Below, in pieces: positions 21,200 to 28,668 of a stretch of DNA of 64,000 nucleotides (position 1 is the first letter of the stretch; each line of letters begins with the position of its first letter). The position numbers and the translations under genes were made by a program. The notes below the pieces were generated by a model. The model was not told the DNA's origin, did not search any database, and worked only from the letters and a program-made list of their open reading frames with translations. The stretch covers positions 1 through 64,000 of the forward strand of contig NZ_PCOV01000003.1 in NCBI RefSeq assembly GCF_002979435.1, given 5' to 3'. This DNA comes from Microbacterium sp. MYb66. Lineage in GTDB: Bacteria; Actinomycetota; Actinomycetes; Actinomycetales; Microbacteriaceae.

Positions 21200-21439
21200 A
21201 TGAGCACTGATCACGCCACACAGCTGCGCCGGACCCGGCGCCTGATCTCCGCCGCCGCCATCGTGGGAATCGGTGCGGCCTTGGTCTGGTTCGTCTTCGC
21301 GGCCGTCGGCGAATCCGGTGGCCAGCTCACCGCCGCCAGCGCCACGGCCGCAGGGCTGGGCGCCGCCTGGTCGGCGGGGTTCGCCGCCATCACGTCCCGG
21401 CTGAAATCCATCGAACCCGCCCCGACCTCGGCGGGCTGA
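21200..21439 (+). CDS. Small membrane protein, unknown
   Basis: A 79-residue protein with a basic N-terminus (RRTRR), one clear transmembrane helix (about 15-36) and a second weakly hydrophobic alanine/glycine-rich helix (about 44-62). I do not recognise a family. The ATG at 21200 has CGGAGC close upstream. It stands alone between the DUF808 gene and the HNH nuclease gene. Confidence 0.6.
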   Translation: MSTDHATQLRRTRRLISAAAIVGIGAALVWFVFAAVGESGGQLTAASATAAGLGAAWSAGFAAITSRLKSIEPAPTSAG

Positions 21440-21446
21440 GTCCACC

Positions 21447-21480
21447 GGACGAGCGTCCGCGACGGACGAGCGTGCGCGAC
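21447..21480. repeat. 17-base tandem duplication
   Basis: Two head-to-tail copies (21447-21463 and 21464-21480) beginning GGACGAGCG differ at one base. The central CGTCCG-CGA-CGGACG part can also fold as a hairpin, so this may be the terminator of the convergent genes on either side. Confidence 0.6.
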
Positions 21481-21492
21481 GGAACGGCGCGC

Positions 21493-22842
21493 TCACGCCG
21501 CGATGTCGTAACGCGCCCTGCCCCCGAGCCTGGGCCTGCGGTGCGGATCGACATTCGGCGGCGGGATGAGCCACACCCGCGCGGCGAACCCGCGTCCCTC
21601 GATCCTGATCTCCCAGTCGTTGTCGTGAATGCGATGATGGCAGCTCTCGCAGAGCAGCACGCCGTTGTCGAGATCGGTCGGTCCGGCATCCCGCTGCCAC
21701 CAGCGCAGGTGATGCGCTCTGGTCATCTGCGGTGGCAGCCCGCACATCACGCAACCGCCGTCGCGTTCCACGAGTGCGAGTCTCTGGGCGCGGGTGAACA
21801 GCCGCTTCTCGCGCCCCCAGTCGAGGATCTCTCCTCCGCCGCCCAGCACCGCCGGGATGACCCCTCCTCCGGCCGCCATCCGGCGACACGCGGCGATGCT
21901 GACCGGCTGGTCGAGGCCGTCGACGGTGGCGAAGCCGGTTCCGGCGTTCAGCTCGTCGAGCCCGACGCGCACGATGACCGTCGCCCCCGAGACGGGGAGG
22001 CCGCCGCTGTCGCACCCGCTCGCGTGTGCGCAGATTTCCGCGAGAGCGTCGGCCTGCAGCATCGCGACCGTGCGGCGGTCGGCATCGGGCGCCTCGGGAT
22101 CGAGCACGTGCGCCCGCGCCTGGAACGTCGCCGTGACGTACGCCTGGATCGCCGCCTTCACGGGAGCGCCGGAGGCGACGTCGGTCTGCAGCGTCAGGTG
22201 CAGCGACCCGTCGCGCTCGAACATCGTCAGCGAGCGCCGCGACCGGGCCTCGTCTTCACGCGGAGCCACACCGTCGGGGTCGAGCCACGCCTCGGCGTGC
22301 ACGACGAGCTTGCGCACGTCGTCGAGCGACAGCTCTGCCGCGCGCTCGACCAGCAGACGCTCGGCCTCGATGATCCGCTCCAGACCCGTCTTCAACCGTG
22401 CGCGGTCGAGCAGGGTCACGATCAGCGCCGCGGCCGCCGCGCTGATCGTGCCGTCGCCGATCGCGCGCTGCACCTCGGGGAACCGCGGCGGCAGTGCCTC
22501 GCCGATCAGGTTCGCGCGAGGGGCCGTCGCCTCCCCCACCTTCACCAGCCGCGCCGCATCGCCCGTCGATCCGCCCGTGGTCGCGGCGATCATGGTGGCC
22601 GGACTGCGGAAGCCCTGCTGCTTCGCCAGGCCGGCCGCGCCCAGTTCGGGTCGCGACTCCCTGGCGATGCTCGCGGCGATCTCGGCGTGGATGCCGTCGA
22701 GCCGGCGCTGCACCAGCCCCATCACGCGGTGCGCGTCGAGCAGTTGGGACCGCGTCAGCTCGGTCGCATTACCGGCGCCGGCCCAGACCTCGTCGAGGCG
22801 CTCCACGGCCTCGAGGAGCGGGTTCAGATGCGGGGTCGCCAT
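21493..22842 (-). CDS. DUF222 / HNH endonuclease (13E12 family)
   Basis: A 449-residue protein of the actinobacterial 13E12 repeat family. The long DUF222 region (about 10-330) is followed by an HNH nuclease domain with two CxxC-type pairs (CVMCG and CESCHHRIH) and the RAHHLRWWQRDAGPTDLDNG core. These occur in many paralogous copies in actinobacteria and often respond to DNA damage. A LexA-like palindrome lies 11 bases upstream. Cellular role is unknown; group I intron-like or mobile origins have been suggested for the HNH module. Confidence 0.9.
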   Translation of the reverse strand: MATPHLNPLLEAVERLDEVWAGAGNATELTRSQLLDAHRVMGLVQRRLDGIHAEIAASIARESRPELGAAGLAKQQGFRSPATMIAATTGGSTGDAARLVKVGEATAPRANLIGEALPPRFPEVQRAIGDGTISAAAAALIVTLLDRARLKTGLERIIEAERLLVERAAELSLDDVRKLVVHAEAWLDPDGVAPREDEARSRRSLTMFERDGSLHLTLQTDVASGAPVKAAIQAYVTATFQARAHVLDPEAPDADRRTVAMLQADALAEICAHASGCDSGGLPVSGATVIVRVGLDELNAGTGFATVDGLDQPVSIAACRRMAAGGGVIPAVLGGGGEILDWGREKRLFTRAQRLALVERDGGCVMCGLPPQMTRAHHLRWWQRDAGPTDLDNGVLLCESCHHRIHDNDWEIRIEGRGFAARVWLIPPPNVDPHRRPRLGGRARYDIAA

Positions 22843-22852
22843 GCCTCCAGTT

Positions 22853-22868
22853 TAGAACATATATTCGA
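22853..22868 (-). promoter_or_regulatory. LexA-like SOS box before the HNH gene
   Basis: TAGAACATATATTCGA differs at two positions from the actinobacterial LexA consensus TCGAACnnnnGTTCGA and retains the two-fold pattern. It sits directly upstream of the DUF222/HNH start codon in an AT-rich patch. SOS control of 13E12 genes is known in mycobacteria. Confidence 0.55.
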
Positions 22869-22923
22869 TAAATCGAGGGGCTGTGGATAAGTCGGATGGC
22901 GGCGTTGCCGTAGTCTCATCGCC

Positions 22924-24138
22924 ATGTCCGCCTCAGCGCCCTCACCGAAGCTCCGGAGCGCGAAGCGCGATGCCGATCGCTGGTTCCGCGAGCAGGGCCT
23001 CCCGACCTTCGTGCCGCTGCGCCGCTGGTTCACCGACCTCCCGCGCCGCGTGGCCCCGCTGATCGCTGCGGTGGCGCTCCTCGGATTCCCCCTGCTGGAC
23101 GGCATCGAGTTCGCCGTCGACGTGGCGGTGGACGCCTCTTCCGGGGAGGAGACGCTCATCATCCTCCTCGTCCTCCTGGTCCTCGCGGCCGCCGTGGGGA
23201 TCCCGTGGGGCTGCTACCTCCTCGTGCGCACCGTCCTGCGCCGCCTCCCGGTCGGCATCGGCACCGTCGTCGCGCTGGCCGTGATCGCCGGCTCCGTCGC
23301 ACTGGTGGTCGTCGACGGATACGAGACGCAACCCGGCGCGACCGTCGGCCCCGTCTTCCGCGGCCTTCTCGTGATCGCCGTCTGCGTGCTCGTGACCGGC
23401 ATGGGCGGCGGGGCTCTGATCTCGTGGGCCTCGCGCCTCGCCGTGCGCAACGCCTCGGCGATCGGACATATGGCGTCCATCGCCCTCCCGGTGATCCTGA
23501 TGCTCGTCGTGTTCGCCTTCTTCTCGGCCGAGGTCTGGCAGATGGCGACCGCCCTCCACTGGGGATCGATCGCGCTGGTCGGGCTCGTGGTCGCCGTGCT
23601 CGCCGGCATCGTCGTCCTCCGGGTCAGCGCCTCGGAGATCGACGACGACGCCCAGGCCCCGACCGAGGAGCAGCGGGCCGCCCTGCTCGTCGGGACCCCG
23701 GCAGAGGATCGCCCGGCCGCGCCCGGCGCCCGCCGACGTCTGCGCGCTCCGCAGCGCATCAACATCCTGCTCGCCATGACCGTCGCCCAGCTCGTGCAGG
23801 CGCTGTTCTTCGCCGCACTGCTCGCCGCGCTGCTGATCGTGATCGGCGGCATCGCGATCCCGACCGGCGTCATCGGCATCTGGCTCGGGCCCGGCAGCGA
23901 GACGCAGCAGCTCGTGGTGCAGCCGCTCGAGTTCTTCGGGGCCGCCCTGCCGATCACCGTGAACCTGCTCAAGGCCGCCACGCTGCTCGCGGTGATCGCC
24001 ACCCTCCCGTTCGTGTTCTCCGCCGTCAGCGAGGCGCGTTATCGGGAGCGTTTCTTCGACCCGATCATGGCCGACATGCGTCGGGCGATCCTGGTTCGCG
24101 AAGCGGTCGGCGTGGCGCCGGCGGGCCGCACCCCGTAA
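22924..24138 (+). CDS. Polytopic membrane protein, unknown
   Basis: A 404-residue integral membrane protein with about eight helices: roughly 43-63, 78-102, 110-131, 145-168, 183-202, 213-233, then a charged cytosolic loop (236-278), and 283-310 and 345-370. I recognise no transporter motif. It is divergent from the HNH nuclease gene and ends 115 bases before the acetyltransferase gene. Confidence 0.75.
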   Translation: MSASAPSPKLRSAKRDADRWFREQGLPTFVPLRRWFTDLPRRVAPLIAAVALLGFPLLDGIEFAVDVAVDASSGEETLIILLVLLVLAAAVGIPWGCYLLVRTVLRRLPVGIGTVVALAVIAGSVALVVVDGYETQPGATVGPVFRGLLVIAVCVLVTGMGGGALISWASRLAVRNASAIGHMASIALPVILMLVVFAFFSAEVWQMATALHWGSIALVGLVVAVLAGIVVLRVSASEIDDDAQAPTEEQRAALLVGTPAEDRPAAPGARRRLRAPQRINILLAMTVAQLVQALFFAALLAALLIVIGGIAIPTGVIGIWLGPGSETQQLVVQPLEFFGAALPITVNLLKAATLLAVIATLPFVFSAVSEARYRERFFDPIMADMRRAILVREAVGVAPAGRTP

Positions 24139-24253
24139 CTGTTCGGTTGCGGCGCTCCCGAGCCCCCGGCATCCTGCTAGCGTCGGCGATGCGCACCCGA
24201 GCGCCGATGAAGGATGCGCCCCCGAAGCGCAGAAGAAGAGAGACCGCCCGCCG

Positions 24254-24781
24254 ATGACAGCCGTGCGAATCCGAGACGCCGAGACCGCCGATCTCGACAC
24301 GATCACCGCGATCCACAATCACGCCGTGGTGCACACCACCGCGATCTGGAACGAGGAGGCGGTCGACCTCGCGGATCGCGCATCCTGGCTCGCCGACCGC
24401 ACCGCGCGCGGCTACCCGGTCATCGTCGCCGTCGACGACTCGGGCGTGCTCGGCTACGCGTCCTATGCGCAGTGGCGACCGCACAGCGGCTACCGGCTCA
24501 CCGTCGAGCACTCCGTCTACGTCCTCGGCGGGCAGCACGGTCGCGGCATCGGCACCGCGCTGATGGCCGCGCTCGTCGAACGGGCCCGCGCCGCCGGGAT
24601 GCACGTCATGATCGCGGGCATCGAGAGCGGCAACACCGCGTCCATCGCCCTGCACGAGCGCCTGGGCTTCGCCGAGGTCGGACGGATGCCGCAGGTCGGG
24701 GCGAAGTTCGGGCGCTGGCTCGACCTGAGCATGCTGCAGCTCGTGCTCGACGACCGCGCCGAACCCGACGCCGGGTCCTGA
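24254..24781 (+). CDS. GNAT N-acetyltransferase, Pat/phosphinothricin-type
   Basis: A 175-residue GCN5-related acetyltransferase of the phosphinothricin/methionine sulfoximine acetyltransferase group. Visible are the early IRDAETADLDTITAIHNHAV segment, the acetyl-CoA pyrophosphate loop in GQHGRGIGTALM, and IESGNTASIALHERLGF near the end. Family members acetylate small amine substrates such as methionine sulfone or glutamate analogues. The next gene, pnuC, begins 2 bases after its stop, so the two are co-transcribed, but no functional link is obvious. Confidence 0.87.
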   Translation: MTAVRIRDAETADLDTITAIHNHAVVHTTAIWNEEAVDLADRASWLADRTARGYPVIVAVDDSGVLGYASYAQWRPHSGYRLTVEHSVYVLGGQHGRGIGTALMAALVERARAAGMHVMIAGIESGNTASIALHERLGFAEVGRMPQVGAKFGRWLDLSMLQLVLDDRAEPDAGS

Positions 24782-24783
24782 CG

Positions 24784-25497
24784 ATGGATCCGCTGCAGTG
24801 GTTCGTCGACGCCTTCAACTCGTCCTGGATGCTGCCGGGCGGGCAGACGCTGCTCGTCCGCGAGGTCGTGGGCAACGCGTTCGGACTCGCGAGTGCGCTC
24901 GGCGGCATGCGCCGCAAGGTCTGGGCGTGGCCGGTCGGCATCATCGGCAACCTGCTGCTGCTCACGGTGTTCCTGGGTTCCGCGCTCAGCCCTGATCCGT
25001 CGCTGCCGCACCTGCTGGGTCAGGCCGGGCGGCAGATCATGTTCATCGCGGTCGCGATCTACGGCTGGGTGCGCTGGCGCAACCTCGACGGGGGGCGCGT
25101 GGTGCCGCGGTGGGCCCCGACGAGCGCGCGTATCGGGATGGTGCTGGTGATGATCGTCGGCACCGTGGCCCTGACGCCGCTGTTCCGCCTGCTCGGATCG
25201 TGGGAGCCGGTGTGGGCCGACGCCTGGACGTTCGTCGGCTCGCTGCTCGCGACCTACGGCATGGCCAAGGGCTGGACAGAGTTCTGGCTGATCTGGATCG
25301 CCGTCGACGTCGTCGGGGTGCCCCTGCTGTTCAGCTCCGGCTACTACGCCACGGGCTTCATGTACGTCTTCTACGGCGTCTTCACCGCGATCGGCTTCGT
25401 GATCTGGTGGCGGGCGCAGCGTCGTGCGGAGCATCCGATCGAGATCCTGCCGCCCGACCCGAGCCCGCGCCGGCCCGAGGACGGCGAGCTCGCCTGA
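24784..25497 (+). CDS. pnuC: PnuC-type nicotinamide riboside transporter
   Basis: A 237-residue membrane protein with about seven helices and the PnuC signature features: GNAFGLASALGGMRRKVWAWP near the start, GQAGRQIMFIAVAIYGWVRW in the middle and TEFWLIWIAVDVVGVPLLF late in the protein. It imports nicotinamide riboside, a precursor for NAD salvage, by facilitated diffusion trapped by phosphorylation. It follows the acetyltransferase gene by 2 bases. Confidence 0.9.
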   Translation: MDPLQWFVDAFNSSWMLPGGQTLLVREVVGNAFGLASALGGMRRKVWAWPVGIIGNLLLLTVFLGSALSPDPSLPHLLGQAGRQIMFIAVAIYGWVRWRNLDGGRVVPRWAPTSARIGMVLVMIVGTVALTPLFRLLGSWEPVWADAWTFVGSLLATYGMAKGWTEFWLIWIAVDVVGVPLLFSSGYYATGFMYVFYGVFTAIGFVIWWRAQRRAEHPIEILPPDPSPRRPEDGELA

Positions 25498-25583
25498 GCC
25501 GACCGATCCGCCCGACCGGCGGTTTGTGTCCGCGCATTTCGGCGCCCCTGGATTCGCCTCCGCCCATCGCCTTTCATGGGTCC

Positions 25584-26966
25584 ATGACCCGTCAGATCCG
25601 CTTCAACGCCTTCGACATGAACTGCGTCGCCCACCAGTCGTCCGGTCTGTGGCGGCACCCCGACGACCGGTCGCGGCAGTACAACACCATCTCGTACTGG
25701 ACGGATCTCGCGAAGCTGCTGGAGAGCGCGACCTTCGACGGCGTCTTCATCGCCGATGTGCTCGGCACCTACGACGTCTACGGCGGCACGAACGAGGCCG
25801 CGATCCGCAACGGCGCCCAGGTGCCGGTGAACGACCCGATCCTGCTCGTGAGCGCGATGGCCGCGGTCACCGAGCACCTGGGCTTCGGCATCACCGCGGG
25901 CACCGCCTTCGAGCACCCCTATCCGTTCGCCCGACGGCTGAGCACCCTCGACCACCTCACGCAGGGCCGCATCGGCTGGAACGTCGTGACGGGCTACCTG
26001 CCCAGCGCCGCGCGCAACATGGGTCAGGAGGACCAGCTCGCGCACGACGACCGCTACGACCACGCCGACGAGTACGTCGAGGTGCTCTACAAGCTCTGGG
26101 AGGGCTCGTGGGAGGACGACGCCGTGGTCGAGGACCGCGAGCGCGGCATCTTCACCGACCCGGCCAAGGTGCACCCGATCGGTCATGAGGGCACGCACTT
26201 CAGCGTGCCCGGCATCCACATCTCCGAGCCGTCCCCGCAGCGCACGCCGGTGATCTACCAGGCCGGCGCGAGCCCGCGCGGTGTGAAGTTCGCGGCCGAG
26301 AACGCCGAGGCCATCTTCGTCGCCGCCCCGTCGAAGGAGGTGCTCGCCGGCACGGTGAAGCGCATCCGCGATGCCCTCGAGGCCGCCGGTCGGGACCGGT
26401 ACGACGCCCGCATCTACACCCTGCTCACCGTGATCACCGCGGCGACGGGCGAGGAGGCGACCGCGAAGCACGCCGAGTACCTCTCCTACGCGAGCCCCGA
26501 GGGCGCGCTCACGTTCATGTCGGGATGGATGGGCGTCGACCTCTCGCAGTACGCCGAGGACGAGCCGGTCGGGAACGTCGAGTCGAACGCGATCCAGTCG
26601 GTGCTCCAGCATCTGAAGGAGGAAGCGGATCTCGGGCGCGAGTGGACCGTCGGCGACTTCGGCCGCCACAACGCGATCGGCGGCCTCGGCCCCACGATCG
26701 TCGGATCCGGCGTCGAGATCGCCGACGAACTGCAGTCGTGGGTGGAGGAGACCGACATCGACGGCTTCAACCTCGCCTACGCGGTCACCCCCGGCACATG
26801 GGAGGACGTCATCGAGCACGTGATCCCGGTGCTGCGGGAGCGCGGCGTCTACCCCGAGGAGTACGCGCCGGGCACGCTCCGCAACAAGCTCCACGGCCGC
26901 GGTGACCGGGTGCAGGACACCCACCGCGCCGCGAAGTACCGCGTCGGGGCGTTCGCCAGGGCGTGA
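25584..26966 (+). CDS. LLM-class flavin monooxygenase, NtaA/SnaA/DszA type
   Basis: A 460-residue FMNH2-dependent monooxygenase of the bacterial luciferase-like class. It opens with IRFNAFDMNCVAHQSSGLW, then the GVFIADVLGTYDVYGG and FGITAGTAFEHPYPFARRLS segments, and RIGWNVVTGYLPSAARN, all typical of the NtaA/SnaA/DszA/SsuD-like branch. These enzymes cleave or oxygenate aminopolycarboxylates, sulfonates, sulfones or pristinamycin-type rings and need a separate flavin reductase, which is not encoded nearby. The ATG at 25584 lacks a strong ribosome site. Confidence 0.9.
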   Translation: MTRQIRFNAFDMNCVAHQSSGLWRHPDDRSRQYNTISYWTDLAKLLESATFDGVFIADVLGTYDVYGGTNEAAIRNGAQVPVNDPILLVSAMAAVTEHLGFGITAGTAFEHPYPFARRLSTLDHLTQGRIGWNVVTGYLPSAARNMGQEDQLAHDDRYDHADEYVEVLYKLWEGSWEDDAVVEDRERGIFTDPAKVHPIGHEGTHFSVPGIHISEPSPQRTPVIYQAGASPRGVKFAAENAEAIFVAAPSKEVLAGTVKRIRDALEAAGRDRYDARIYTLLTVITAATGEEATAKHAEYLSYASPEGALTFMSGWMGVDLSQYAEDEPVGNVESNAIQSVLQHLKEEADLGREWTVGDFGRHNAIGGLGPTIVGSGVEIADELQSWVEETDIDGFNLAYAVTPGTWEDVIEHVIPVLRERGVYPEEYAPGTLRNKLHGRGDRVQDTHRAAKYRVGAFARA

Positions 26967-26976
26967 GCCGGGCGGG

Positions 26977-27153
26977 TCAGTCGTCGCTGCGGCTGAAGAT
27001 CCCGCGGAGCACGAGGAACACCACCACGGCGACGACGGCGACGATCGCGAGCTTGAAGATGAACGCGAGGACCGAGAACAGCGCGCTCACGATCCACCAC
27101 GCGATCACGACGGCGAGGATGACGCCGAGGATGGTCCAGATGTTCTTGGTCAT
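26977..27153 (-). CDS. 58-residue hydrophobic membrane protein
   Basis: A short frame encoding 58 residues that starts MTKNIWTILGVILAVV and ends in a charged FSRSDD tail. It holds two hydrophobic segments (about 6-24 and 26-50). Start context is GGGGG one base before the ATG. It is tightly convergent with the monooxygenase gene, 10 bases away. Proteins of this look are common in Microbacteriaceae with unknown function. Confidence 0.65.
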   Translation of the reverse strand: MTKNIWTILGVILAVVIAWWIVSALFSVLAFIFKLAIVAVVAVVVFLVLRGIFSRSDD

Positions 27154-27206
27154 GCCCCCAGCCTAGGGACTGCGGGCTGGATGCGCGCCGAAACGGCCGC
27201 GCACGG

Positions 27207-27246
27207 CACTGTCCGGATGCCCTCCCCCGAGAGCATCCGGACAGTG
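27207..27246 (-). terminator. Hairpin after the MHS transporter gene
   Basis: CACTGTCCGGATGC (27207-27220) pairs exactly with the segment 27233-27246, giving a 14-base stem with a 12-base loop, 3 bases beyond the transporter stop codon. It is well placed to end the minus-strand catabolic operon. Confidence 0.75.
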
Positions 27247-27249
27247 GAC

Positions 27250-28551
27250 TCAACGCGCGGTGAGCGGGCGCCGCAGCGTCTCCGGCAGCATGATCACGAT
27301 GACGATGAACATCACCACGGAGACGCCGATCAGATAGAAGCTCGGCGCGATCGCCGTGCCGGTCGAGGCGACGAGCGCGGCGGCGACGAACGGGCTCGTC
27401 CCACCCACCAGGGCGGTGCCGATGTTGTTGCCCAGCGCCACCCCGGTCATCCGGATCTCGGACGGGAACAGCTCGGTCTGCGTGACGGTCACGCTGACGC
27501 TCAGCGAGGCGGCGAGGCAGGCGAAGATCACGAGGCCGAAGAACGCCAGCAGCAGGCTCTGCGAACTCAGCAGCAGGAAGATCGGTACCGCGAGCACGGC
27601 GAGTCCGATCACCGCGCCGAGGATGATCCACCGTCGCCCGATGCGGTCGCTCACCACGCCGACCACCAGGCACAGGGGCGCGTAGACGAGCTGCGCGGAC
27701 ATCGCGATGAAGGTGGCCTGCGTCGCGTCGAGACCCACCGTCGACACCAGGTGATTGATGAAGTACGTGTTGAAGTAATAGAACGTGATGCCCGTCATGG
27801 ACGCGAGGGCGATGGCGAGGATGATCGCCCGCGGGTTCTCGCGGAACAGCGTCAGCAGCGGCGATTTGACGACCTTCTCCTCCTTCACCAGTGCCTTGAA
27901 GGCCGCGGTCTCCTCGGTGCGCCGACGCAGGTAGAGGCCGATCATCGCGAGCGGCAGCGCCATCAGGAACGGCACGCGCCAGCCCCAGGCCTCGAACTCC
28001 TCCACCGGAAGGGTCGCCCGAAGGGTCAGGACCACGATGCTCGCCAGGATCGTGCCCACCGAGGAGGACAGCGACAGCCAGCTCGACCAGAACCCGCGGC
28101 GATGCTCGGGGGCGTTCTCGACGATGAAGGTGGCGGCGCCCGCGAACTCGCCGCCGACGGAGAAGCCCTGGATGCAGCGGGCGACGACGAGCAGGATCGG
28201 TGCGGCGATGCCGATGGCGGTGTACGTCGGCAGCAGTCCGATCGCGGTCGTCGAGACGCCCATGACGATGATGCTCAGCGAGAGCGCGATGCGCCGACCC
28301 CGACGATCGCCCAGCGAGCCGAAGAACGCCGCGCCGATCGGACGGAAGAGGAACGCGACGCCGAAGGTGGCCAGTGATGCCAGCAGCGACACCCCCGCGC
28401 TCTCATTGGGGAAGAAGAGTGTTCCGATGACGACGGCGACCAGGCCGTAGGCGACGAAGTCGAAATACTCCATGACGTTGCCGAGGAGCGCCGCCGTGAC
28501 GGCGGTGACCTTCGGCCTCGACGATGTGCTCTGGGGTGCGATGGTGCTCAT
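27250..28551 (-). CDS. MHS-family metabolite/H+ symporter (MFS)
   Basis: A 433-residue major facilitator with twelve helices. The start GNVMEYFDFVAYGLVAVVIG, the loop LGDRRGRRIALSLSI, and RCIQGFSVGGEFAGAATFIVE identify the metabolite:H+ symporter (ShiA/KgtP/ProP-like) family, which takes up organic acids, betaines and related compounds. It is last in a cassette with an amidohydrolase and an XRE-cupin regulator, so it probably imports the amidohydrolase substrate. A tandem repeat occupies the gap upstream. Confidence 0.88.
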   Translation of the reverse strand: MSTIAPQSTSSRPKVTAVTAALLGNVMEYFDFVAYGLVAVVIGTLFFPNESAGVSLLASLATFGVAFLFRPIGAAFFGSLGDRRGRRIALSLSIIVMGVSTTAIGLLPTYTAIGIAAPILLVVARCIQGFSVGGEFAGAATFIVENAPEHRRGFWSSWLSLSSSVGTILASIVVLTLRATLPVEEFEAWGWRVPFLMALPLAMIGLYLRRRTEETAAFKALVKEEKVVKSPLLTLFRENPRAIILAIALASMTGITFYYFNTYFINHLVSTVGLDATQATFIAMSAQLVYAPLCLVVGVVSDRIGRRWIILGAVIGLAVLAVPIFLLLSSQSLLLAFFGLVIFACLAASLSVSVTVTQTELFPSEIRMTGVALGNNIGTALVGGTSPFVAAALVASTGTAIAPSFYLIGVSVVMFIVIVIMLPETLRRPLTAR

Positions 28552-28585
28552 TCTGGTGTCTCCTTCGACGCCGGGGTGAACGATC

Positions 28586-28640
28586 TTCGGGTGATTTCGG
28601 GTGTTTCGGGTGTTTTCGGGTGTTCGGGTGTTTTCGGATG
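28586..28640. repeat. Six TTCGGGTG direct repeats
   Basis: TTCGGGTG starts at 28586, 28596, 28605, 28615 and 28623, and a variant TTCGGATG starts at 28633. Spacing is 8-10 bases, close to one helical turn. The array fills the 117-base gap between the amidohydrolase and transporter genes. It may be a simple-sequence tract or a helically phased protein-binding array. Confidence 0.8.
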
Positions 28641-28668
28641 TTGCGATCGGGAAGCGGGAGGTGAGGGC

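Noticed and set aside
28586..28640. CRISPR array
   Set aside because: Units are 8 bases with 0-2 base gaps and no unique spacers; no cas genes nearby.
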